From Rhynchonema sp. JSB1_4 (lineage: Eukaryota > Nematoda > Chromadorea > Monhysterida > Xyalidae): a stretch of 64,000 nt of DNA. The notes beneath the pieces were generated by a model. That model made no database searches. It was given only the letters and a program-made list of their open reading frames with translations, and was not told the DNA's origin. The position numbers were made by a program, and so were the translations under genes. Of this stretch, positions 33,004 through 42,051 are shown in pieces (the first letter of the stretch is position 1; each line of letters begins with the position of its first letter). The DNA lies in the NCBI GenBank assembly GCA_030248065.1, contig JASAMV010004128.1, forward strand, positions 17,047 through 81,046, written 5' to 3'.

Positions 33004-33481
33004 CATCATACTTACCTCCCACAGATGGGCCTGCCACTACACTGATCCCATCAATTCAAAAAAAGGCTGCGCGCACTTTGTCGCGACCGTGTCTGGGACC
33101 ATATTTTGTCCAATTTCTCTTCAGCCATCAATTAATTATCACTCATTCGTTGGTCACGCCTCGCCTTGCCATAAACCCCCCAATAATTCACTCCCCCATA
33201 AATTGAACCCCCCAAAATGACCCCAGTGAAAAAATAGACCCCCGGGGGTAGCTAGACACTTGTTGACATGTCAACAACTGTCCTATACGCAGCGGTGAAC
33301 TGCATAGTTGTTGACACACGCAAAGACATAAATAACACGTGTGTCAACAACTATGCTCTACCACGCTGCGTATAGGACAGTTGTTGACATAAAGACAAAA
33401 AAGACAAAAATAGTTGGGTGTCAACAACTATGCATTACCACGCTGCGTATAGGACAGTTGTTGACATAAAGACAAAAATAA

Positions 33482-34140
33482 AGTTTAAAGGGGGCCTTTC
33501 GCATTTCAAACCCCCTTCAAACTTCGCATCTGTTTAGACAGCGGTCAAGGCGTCATAAAAGTCAAACACACCGGAGGTCTAACGTTCAGCATGCGGCCAG
33601 GAGATGCCCTTCAAGAGGAACATCCGCGAACAAAATCAAATGTGGACCAGCCCAATTTCTACCTGCGCATTCAGGCAACTCGCCTGATGACAAGGGCGGT
33701 CAAGGCGCAGAATGTTTCGCACGATATTTGCCCCTGCCTCATTATAGAATTTCGCTTTTGTTTTTATTTCGAATTGCAACGAATTGTTCATGCGTGGCTG
33801 CTAAATGTTTCAAGGTCTGCTTGTCACGCTGGAACAATTCGTTGAAATTCGAAATATAAAGAAAAGCGAAATCCCATAGTTAGTGGTGTTGCACGTTTCA
33901 TGCGAAACATTCATTCGCCTTGACACCTTGTTGATCAAGCAGTTTGCCTGAATGCGCAGGTATAAATTGGGCTGGTCCGCGACGCACTTTGTTCCCGGAT
34001 GTTCTTCTTAAAGTGCATCTCCTGATCGCATGCTGCAGATTGGGTTCTTGGTGCGTGAGAGTTTTATAACGCCCTGAACAATATTCAAGTACGTGCAAAG
34101 TTTGAAAGCGGTTTGAAATGCGAAAGGCCCCCTTTAAACT
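33482..34140. mobile_element. Inner foldback element with perfect 30-bp ends
   Basis: AGTTTAAAGGGGGCCTTTCG continues for 30 bp and is exactly inverted at 34,108-34,140. Further inward, 33,590-33,680 and 33,950-34,035 are also inverted copies (GACCAGCCCAATTT / AAATTGGGCTGGTC), so nearly the whole unit folds on itself. Non-coding. It may be a MITE that landed in the larger element. Confidence 0.7.
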
Positions 34141-34652
34141 TTAATGTTCTTTTGTTACATACTGAATTTAGTGCACCACCAAATAAAACCGATACTAGGG
34201 CAGAACGAACAAACCATGCGGCTAGAGTCTGAAGATTATAATAAAAAAAGAAACATTATGTTTTCATTATGGTAAAACAAACAAAAAAGGTAGGAGGCAA
34301 ACTACACCAACACGAGCTCGATTTCGGAGCTGGCAGAGTAGTGAAACATTCATACGTGGCTGCTGATTTGGGAAATGTTACACGTTGAAGAATACAAAAC
34401 GGAGCATGATGATTTTCTCTTTCTATTCGTTTTGAATACACATCGCCTTCGAAATCGAGCTCATGTTGGCGTAGTTTGCCTACATGCAGCGAGAATTTGA
34501 ACATACAGTAGATACATGGAATGAAAAAAGACACATGAAACACGAATTTACCAACAACAACAATGAACTGACAATAACTAGGCCAACAAGAACATGAATT
34601 GAGTCTACCATGTACTAAATGACGTGCTCAATTTTTCCCAAAGCCCGATTTT

Positions 34653-34886
34653 TCACATGCGTGTGGATCCTTTCCTTACCGACTCCTTTTCTGGCCATTC
34701 GAGGTCCTTCGCTTGAATTCTATTGACGATACGACAGAATGTACGGTACTCGCTTTCTGACAACAACCCGACATTTTTCGATGCATCTTTCATTGACAAA
34801 CGTCCTTCAAGAACCGCATCAACGTTTTGACGGTACAGATCCGATTTATAGATTGCTGGAGGCTCTTTCAGTTTCTTGCGCCCCAT
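34653..34886 (-). CDS. psq-type helix-turn-helix exon inside the foldback element
   Basis: From ATG at 34886 the frame reads MGRKKLKEPPAIYKSDLYRQ, then NVDAVLEGRLSMKDASKNVG. This matches the shape of a pipsqueak/Tigger N-terminal HTH (L-x-x-A-L-x-x-V-x-x-G-x-S-x-x-x-A-x-x-x-G), a DNA-binding domain shared by pogo-like transposases and host regulators. A good donor (GAGTCG followed by GTAAGGAAAG) lies near 34,675, so this is likely the first exon of a spliced gene; the 3' exons were not found. Its place within inverted ends suggests a transposon-encoded or captured protein. Confidence 0.45.
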   Translation of the reverse strand: MGRKKLKEPPAIYKSDLYRQNVDAVLEGRLSMKDASKNVGLLSESEYRTFCRIVNRIQAKDLEWPEKESVRKGSTRM

Positions 34887-35590
34887 TTTGGAAACCATGC
34901 AAAGTAAGGTTGCTGTTGGACTGACATTTAACGAGAATTTGCGCAAATTATATCATGCGTGCGCCTGATCTTCGGCAGCAACTAACCGAAATCCCTACAG
35001 CGGTTTGGAGTTAAACATCTGGTATTTTCTCTGATCTGTTCCTTTCAGGCACAGGAAGACTTGCACATCAGACGGTGGCAGTTCAAAATTTATAGAATAA
35101 CTCGCTCTCAAAATTTATTTTGCAAGGAAAATATTTTACGATGTTTGTCAGGTGCGCGTGTGATCGCATTTGCGTTCTTCACATGTTGTTCACCTAGCCG
35201 AACTGTTTCTGCTCCAATCCATGCACAGTTGTTGACACCCAACTATTTTTGTCTTTATGTCAACAACTGTCCTATACGCAGCGTGGTAATGCATAGTTGT
35301 TGACATCCAATTATTTTTGTCTTTTTTGTCTTTATGTCAACAACTGTCCTATACGCAGCGTGGTAGTGCATAGTTGTTGACACGAAAGACATTAAAGACA
35401 AAAAAGACATTAAAGACAAATAAGACATTTATTATTTTTGTCTTTGTCAACAGGTGTCCACATGCCCCCGGGTTCTATTTCCGACAATACGGTACAACGT
35501 TTGTGGTTGATTATTATGATGACGTAAAGCCTTTTATGGAAGATTTGCACCTAAAAACACTCAATAATGATGACCAGTAACACCCTGACA

Positions 35591-36004
35591 CAGTGTAGTG
35601 GCAGGCCCATGTGTGGGAGGTAAGTATGATGCAGGGTTGGGACCGGAAGCATGAGAGGTATGATTTTGGTCACCCAAAAAGGCGAAAAAACCCCGTTTTT
35701 GTGATACAATTTTGGCCAAAAATTGAGGTAAAAATAGTACTTTTTCAAAATTTTCGCCGAAAATCGCCTAAAAATAGGTATTATGGGTGGGTTTGCGCGC
35801 GGAGCGCGCGATTTTTGGGGAAATAAGGTCGAAAAACACCGATTTTTGCCTTAAAAAGGTATAAAATTGCTTGTGAGAGGTATGATTTGGAGTTGTGAGA
35901 GGTAAGTACTCAACCCCCCCCCCCCAACCCCCCCCTCGGGTTTTGTGGTAGGTAAGTACTGAGAGGGGGTAACCCCCCCAACGCCCCCCCCAGCCACTAC
36001 TATG
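35591..36004. mobile_element. hAT-type MITE B2, inverted relative of B1
   Basis: Starts CAGTGTAGTGGCAGGCCC and ends CAGCCACTACTATG. It is near-identical to the non-inserted parts of B1 in inverse orientation. Flanks CCCTGACA and GCCTGACA agree at 7 of 8 bases, allowing one base of uncertainty at the right end. Confidence 0.78.
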
Positions 36005-36009
36005 CGCCT

Positions 36010-36905
36010 GACAGAACTCCATTTTTGGGAACATTTTTTGAGATTTTGGGCAGCGAAAAAATACAGCCCCCCCCCCAAAAAAATAGAGCCCCCCCCCAAA
36101 CGGTCTCCGTGCGCGGCTGCAGCTTGCAGAAGATTTTCTTACGGGAATCTACCGACGGTCCTGCGGTCCACGTTTAACGGCCCCAAAAATACAGCCTCCC
36201 TAAAAGGGGTCAGTGAAAAAAAATACAGCCCGCCTTGTATTTTATATTTTACGGTAGTTCCTGGGGGCTGGGGGGAACCCAAAATTTACGTTTTTGACTC
36301 AAAATGGCTAAAAAATCGGTATTTTTTTACCCCCCCCCAGCCCCCAGATAGGCAAAAAAAATCGCGCGCTACGCGCGGGTTTAGTACCGTAAAATCTAAA
36401 ATACAAGGGGGCTGTATTTTTCACTGACCCCTAATGGGTCAAATTTTCTTCCTCAAAAAGTTACTTTTCCCCGAATTTCGGTCTTCCCCCCTTCCCCCAG
36501 GCCCAGGGAGGTACCGTAGGTAGAAGGGGGCTCTATTAATTCACTGACCCCATTTTGGGGGCTCTATTCCGGGGGGGGCTCTATTAATTCACTGTCCCGT
36601 GACCCAAATCCGAAAAATTATTCCCATAAATACCCCCAAAAACCCCGAAAATGGGGTTTGAAAGGATGTTTTTTCGCTTACAGTCGCATTTATTCGTGTC
36701 TATTCGTCAATAAGAGGCGTATTATGTGCTCTGGACGAACAACAAACGTGCATAAATGTACCTGTGCACAACTATCAAGTCTTAATACACTAAAGTAAAG
36801 TTGATGTTACTTGGGGAGGCTCTATTAATTCACTGACCCCTTTTGAGGGGCTGTATTACGGGGGGCTCTATTCCGGCCGGGGGGCTGTATTTAGGATTTT
36901 ACGGT
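36010..36905. repeat. Cluster of nested palindromic repeats (CTCTATTAATTCACTGAC family)
   Basis: Repeated words: GGGGCTGTATTTTTCACTGACCCC, CTCTATTAATTCACTGACCCC and CTCTATTCCGGGGGG, in shorter pieces and both orientations. An inner foldback spans about 36,231-36,410 (CCTTGTATTTTATATTTTAC and its complement). C/G homopolymer runs of 8-10 bases are frequent. No frame of interest. Confidence 0.6.
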
Positions 36906-37100
36906 GCACTAATTTCCGACCCGAACCAAAAGCCCAAAATCGCGGCCCGGCCCAACCAAAACCTGTGGTTTCCACCGGTTTTATCCCTTTTTAGCTTGGA
37001 GTCACTGTCACCTCCGGGACCACCCGGTCTTTTTGGACATCCGTGACTTTTTGATCTGCTCGCATTTCCACCACGCACTGTTTCGGCGTGTTTGACGACA

Positions 37101-38765
37101 ATGGTAGTTCTCGCCAACTTCGATGGTGATTTTATTTATGGCGTCTGGAAATCGAGCGTCGTATTTTTATCCGAACACAAAAACCTGACAAAGCTACTTG
37201 CTGCGCTGGCGTTTTGCAACGCGTTCCCGGTGCTGTTGTTCCTGGGCTTCTGCGCCGTCACTTTCGGCGTTGTCTTCGGCATTGCGACTGTTATCCTCGG
37301 TTGGTTTACTCAATGTGAGATGTAAATACATGTTCATGTTGATTTGATCTGATAATTCGCACCGTTTTTTTGGTTTTCCCCGGTTCAGCGTCAAGCAGCA
37401 TTGCTGTTGTTGCTCCGCAATACTTTGGCGGTCGAAACTGACCGCGAAGTGTGCTGCACTGCAGCTGCAATCACAAAGCGTGTTGTGCCCGAAAGACGAC
37501 AACGAATGAGGTTCTGTATTCGCCGGTAGTGCTTGTGGAAACTTCTGACGAGGGGGAGATGCTGTACTGCTCAGCAATGGCGTAGCAGGGGGGGTGGGCT
37601 CCCCCCAGGTACAGTAGGTAGATAGGTTGACGCTCCATCCTGCTACAGTAGGTAGGTCGCCGCCCGGCGGCTGGTGCAGTAAGTTGCGATTTTTGGCTCA
37701 AAATGGTATAAAATCGGTACTTTTCACTCCAAATAGGCGAAAAATCGTGCGCTACGCGCGAAATTAGCGTTTTAGAGCACAATTTCATCAAAATTTCGAT
37801 CTAAAAAATTTTGTTCCCCCCTAGCTCGGCCGGTACAGTAGGTAGGTTGCCGCCCCACATTTGTGGTGGTACAGCAGGTTGCCGCCCCGCCTGGGTAGCT
37901 ACACCACTGCTGCTCACTGCTCAGTGTAGTTCCTGGTCCGGAGGGGGAACAGGCGGTATCCCTCTTTTTCGGAGGGGGAATAGACGTACCTACCTGGGGG
38001 AAGGGGGGAGGACCCAAAGTTGGAGAGCAGTGCCAATTTTTGAGGTCAAAAATTTGACACATTTTTGGCCCGTTCTGGAAAAATCTCAATAAAAAGGGTA
38101 TTTTCGCGATTTTTTGACAACATTGACCTAAAAATCACTCATTTTATGCCTAAAATGCCTATTTTAGGCTAATTTTGCCTATTTTAGGCAAAAATTGGGG
38201 GAGCAGGTACCCGGAGGGGGAACAGGGGGCGGGGCAGGCGTACCATGGAGGAGGGTAACAGACCGTACCCGAGGAAGGACCCCCTCCCCAGGAACTACAC
38301 TGGTACTGCTGTACGGGGCCAAAAAAAGAGAAAGATGCAAAGTGCGTGCTGTACCCAGGATTTGGAGGGGCCCTTTTTCACGGGGGAGGTAACACATTTT
38401 ATGGGGAGGTACTGTACCGTACCATGCTAATTGTTATACTACTGTAACATCTCGTGGGGATTGATTTTTATGGGATAAATGTGCATAGCGAATCCCCAGC
38501 CACAGCACTGTTCACTGGGGAGCAAACGAAATTTACGTGTATTTCTTGTGAGCAAGCACCTTGTCATAGAAACCGAAATTCAGTTGCTGTCACTCAACAC
38601 GCAGGTCTGATCATCTCATTGGGCGTGCTGTGCCTGTTGCCATTCATGTGCATCTCGAGCTGTTGTGCTCTAATACTGTGGACGGGCGTCATTATGTGCA
38701 CCGCAATGATGGACAAATTGAACACACGATTGGATGTGCTTCCGAAAGGCACAAAGGCTGCGTGA
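37101..38765 (+). CDS. LDAF1/promethin-like lipid-droplet assembly membrane protein
   Basis: Two exons, 37101-37299 and 38605-38765, join in phase to 119 residues. The hydrophobic core resembles LDAF1/promethin (TMEM159), the seipin partner at ER sites of lipid-droplet formation: N-terminal amphipathic part (WKSSVVFLSEHKNLTKLL), then FPVLLFLGFCAVTFGVVFGI, then TVILGLIISLGVLCLLPFMC and a final hydrophobic segment with a basic tail. The splice join falls inside the GVIILEGLVIS-like stretch and restores it exactly. The human protein is about 160 residues, so this is short. The donor is GTTGGT. The 1.3-kb intron is largely filled by two MITEs. Similarity is mostly hydrophobic, so another small tetraspan family is the alternative. 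Confidence 0.65.
37575..37909. mobile_element. hAT-type MITE D2 in the LDAF1-like intron
   Basis: Starts CAATGGCGTAGCAGG and ends CTGGGTAGCTACACCACTG; flanks CTGCTCAG (37,567-37,574) and CTGCTCAC (37,910-37,917) match at 7 of 8. Same family as D at 32,389. Confidence 0.85.
37922..38302. mobile_element. hAT-type MITE H beside D2
   Basis: Perfect 15-bp ends CAGTGTAGTTCCTGG / CCAGGAACTACACTG. Flanks TCACTGCT and GTACTGCT match at 6 of 8. Repeated GGAGGGGGAA and TTTTAGGC words inside. It abuts D2, and its left flank overlaps D2's target duplication, so it inserted beside or into that duplication. Fragments of the same family are at 63,353 and 63,755. Confidence 0.8.
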
Positions 38766-39348
38766 CTGCCGTATTGAGCTATGTTGGTCAATAGTGATGG
38801 ATTGATTTTGTATTTTGTACAACTTAACTTGACTTGTTATCCGCGCTCAGGTGCTAAAGATTTGTATTATGATGTAGGCACAGTTTCAACCATTGTCACA
38901 CTTTTATCAAATTGGTAGATTTGCATTGTGTTATTTTGTTAGCTCAGGTTATGTTTGTACGAGAACATTAGTGCGCTGACGCTTGACTTTTCCACTTTGG
39001 ACTTATGAACTATGGGTACTGACACTGATCTCTAGTCCTTCTGACGTTGCTCCGGGTTTGTTCCCTAATGTCATTTTCTTCCAATGTCATGATCACATGA
39101 TCCTATCATCCAGTGTGGCTTGATGAAAATGAGATTCCTGCCTTACCAATTGTGTTTGATTAATAAATTATTCTCACTCCAATTGATATTCGTGAATATT
39201 ATGATTTTTTGCATTGATATGTTCACTCGCGCACTGATTAATTCAAAATAGTGCGTTATTTTTAATTCCGCTGATCTGAAACTTCTGATATGCGCCTTCA
39301 TCAATCAAAATAGGCCATTCAGGTATTGTCAGTCAATTGCCAGCATCA
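38766..39348. other. Intergenic, LDAF1-like to TFIIH p34
   Basis: About 580 bp, AT-rich, between two plus-strand genes. AATAAATTATT near 39,161 could be the polyadenylation signal of the upstream gene. No repeat ends. Confidence 0.4.
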
Positions 39349-41782
39349 ATGGAGACACCTCAAAGTCACGGATTTATGTCGTTGGTGATTGACCTGACAC
39401 CGGGTATTTGGGCTCAGTTGACTGCATCTGATCAGGTTGTTGACTTGATTTAATGGTTTTTAGTATTTCATGGTTGCTCGAATGTTTCGTTTCCAGTCAT
39501 CTGCCGTGCAAAGTTGGTTGATCGGCATTCGCTTGTTTGTGAACGCGTACGCCGCAGTCAATTCGTCCAATCAACTGCTCGTTCTTGCCGCTTCACCAGA
39601 TGCGAAGTTCGTTTTGACGGTTATTTTGTTAAAATATTTTCCAACAAATGTTGTTTTCAATTCCGCTGATCGTACAATTCTTTTTTCGACATCGCATCGA
39701 CATAATACAATTTAAAATTTATTAATTTTTTAAATTATTTTTTTTGAAAAAAAAATACAATTTTTCTTTTAAAATTTATCATTTCTACATCTACTAAGTG
39801 AGTTTCACATGGCGATTGTGCTATTCGGCTGACGAGCGGGGGGCACAACGTCACGCCGATGGTCTCGAATACCCCGCGAAACCTAGGCGTAGACAGGACT
39901 CCAAATTAATTTTTTTTCCAATAATTTGCTAAATACAACCGTCACACAATGCTCTCGCATCCCTTCAAGACAAGATCATGTTTGTGGCAGACTGTGATTG
40001 TACGATGTGGCGTTTTGAACGTGATTACCTCGATGGTGCAAACTAGCCGCAATATCTGGCTTCTCGACCAAAGTGGACACTTCCAGTCAACAGCGTTGAC
40101 GCACTAATTCTTTTACAGTGATGCAGTGTTATTGGCGAGTGATCCTCAGCGTTCCTGTGATATCGGTGCAATGGTGGTGGCGAGAATCCACGAGAAATTC
40201 ACCGACGACAAAGCTGATTTCAGCGCACAGCAGTGTTCGCTAGCCGTGCCACTCACTTTGGCCATGTGCCGTTAGTGATGCTTACTCATTATTGATCGTG
40301 CATGCGGTCGGGTCGAAATACCAATGCCACTCATAAAAACGTGGAGCCGAAGCGCGTAAACGACAATAGATTTTCATTTATTCAGGAATGGGACGTCATC
40401 GACGTCAGACTGGCAATAGTTCGTCCACCAACTACAGAATTATGGTTTGAACCTTTCCATCGTTGGAATTGTATTATTTGCATCCTAGACTTACAATTTG
40501 CAATTTTATGTTCATGACATCAGGTGATGAAAATCTCCGCTGATTCGAGCGCGCAACATTTGAGTCTGATGAACATTTTGTTCGCCGCTCAGAAACAAGT
40601 TTGTTTTCTATTTGCGTTTGCTGTTGGTAATCGTTCGAAATCTACAATCTTGTTCGTTTAGGGTATTCACATTGACTGTTGTGCCATTCAAAACGATTGC
40701 GCGCTGATGCAGCAGGTGAATAACTGTAATTCTACCATGAGCCGTGGCTGATCGACCGATCTCGTTCGGGTTGCGTAAAACTAATTAAGTTACAAAATTA
40801 ACGCAAAGCAGTCAATTCTTCAGGCATGTGATATCACCGGCGGCGTATATTTGCGTGTCGACGACCTGACAGGCATCACGCAGCATTTATTGGTTGGTCT
40901 TGTGCTGACTCACAGATGTAGTTATGATCAGTGGTGGGAAATCATTCATTTCGAGCGATATGCCAAGATTTGGAAAATTTCCCACGGATGCCACAAAGAA
41001 GTAAAATTTCCACACATGCTGGAGGTTTTGTTCGAAAAAACTTGAAAGATTACCATAGATAGGGTGTTTCACAAATTTTCTCATAATTTTGTAAGTGCTG
41101 CAGAAATGTTCAGTGTGTTGGCCGTCCGAATGTTTCACAAGTTGATTTTCGGGTTTTAGGGGCGTATTCTACAGTGCGGCAGCGAATTTGGAAATTTACT
41201 ATAACAGCTAATTACGCACCTGTTTGGTGGTGGCGGGTTGGCCGCGGTCTAGTGCATGTAAGGAACACCGCTTGTTACGCGGCATGATTTATGCGCATGA
41301 CACCATTGAAACATCTGAATTTCCCACGTATTATTCTTTATGCCAGACGACATTTCTGCCCGACCCCGACGTGCGCGCGCGATTGCAAATGCCGGAAAGT
41401 GCCGATGTCGATTATCGACCGGCCTGTTTCTGTCATCGCAAATTCGTCGAAGTCGGCTGGGTGTGTTCCGTCTGTCTTTCAGGTGTGTCCCCTGTCTGTG
41501 CGCACTCAGGTCCACAGCTCGACTTCCAGAATTTAATTCCAAATGGTTGATTTCAAACTGGTTCATTAAAATTGTTTCAGTGTTCTGTGATTTCTCGCCC
41601 ATCTGCCCAACATGCCGGTACGTTATCCGTCAGTTGTGTTTTTTTTTCAATTTTTCTGATTGTTTAGTTTCAAAGTGATATGAATGTGTGACTCAACTTC
41701 CAGAACCACGCACAAGCTGGATTTTGCAAAGTTGCCCAAAAAGCGAAAGAAGCCCGTGCCCTCGAGCAAAGACTCTTCTTGA
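39349..41782 (+). CDS. gtf-2H3: TFIIH core subunit p34 / Tfb4 (GTF2H3)
   Basis: Core TFIIH subunit (partner of p44) for nucleotide-excision repair and RNA polymerase II initiation. Exons: 39349-39435, 39497-39606, 40119-40270, about 40315-40355, 40524-40598, 40662-40715, 40824-40892, 41347-41482, 41581-41617, 41704-41782; about 279 residues. Seen: vWA-like start SLVIDLTPGIWAQ; NSSNQLLVLAAS; MNILFAAQKQ; ACDITGGVYL; HLLTTFLPDPDVR; VDYRPACFCHRKFVEVGWVC; SVCLSVFCDFSPICPTC (the C4 zinc ribbon, complete); and a basic tail KLPKKRKKP. The order matches p34 throughout. The exon near 40,315 lacks an AG acceptor in the needed frame (see findings). One donor is GTTGGT. The start has no upstream in-frame support but fits the length. 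The symbol follows nematode style for GTF2H3. Confidence 0.9.
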
Positions 41783-42051
41783 TCATTACACGCAGTATTC
41801 GTTGCATCTTGCTACTCTCGTTTGTAACGGAGCAATTTCGTTTGGCTCTTGTGTTATCCACCACATGAAGTAAGCCAACAGAATTGAATAAAAGCTTCGT
41901 TAATAACATGCTGTTTTTGTCATCATTTGTCGTTCATAAAGTTGCGTGCTAGGTGTGCGCCTGTGCTTGCCACAGATACCTCCGTGAAAGCCTGGCTGTT
42001 TTTCGTGATGACTAATCAGCTTGCAAAATCAGGCTACTTGGTGCGTCTAAA

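Larger units (their letters stand above)
31797..33044. mobile_element. hAT-type MITE B1, host of two nested MITEs
   Basis: Starts CATAGTAGTGGCTGG and ends GGGCCTGCCACTACACTG, flanked by ATCCCATC at 31,789-31,796 and 33,045-33,052 (exact 8-bp duplication). Without the inserted element at 32,169-33,003 the original was about 405 bp, like its inverted relative at 35,591-36,004. GC-rich G/C runs and a GCGCGCTCCGCGCGC-like palindrome are internal. Non-coding. Confidence 0.85.
33232..35480. mobile_element. 2.2-kb foldback-type element with inverted subterminal arrays
   Basis: Inverted ends: left AAATAGACCCCCGGGGG then GACACTTGTTGAC; right the complement of GTCAACAGGTGTCC, CCCCGGG, TCTATTT. Just inside each end are two to three repeats of about 65-80 bp built on GTTGTTGACATAAAGACAAA and CTGTCCTATACGCAGCGTGG (33,258-33,480 left; 35,225-35,460 right, inverted). 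The interior holds a second foldback (33,482-34,140), another inverted pair near 34,290-34,490, and a psq-like HTH exon (34,653-34,886). No target duplication was recognised. The superfamily is unclear. Confidence 0.65.

Noticed and set aside
31797..33044. GC-rich tandem GGCCCGG blocks as a CpG island or rRNA fragment
   Set aside because: They lie within precise hAT ends with target duplications and contain no rRNA-like sequence.
33258..35460. CRISPR-like appearance of evenly spaced 65-80 bp repeats
   Set aside because: Repeats are inverted between the two ends, there are few units with no unique spacers, and the context is an animal transposon.
40892..41345. GTTGGT donors taken as evidence for non-GT or shifted introns
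   Set aside because: When phases are worked out, the introns are GT-AG; only the bases after GT are unusual.
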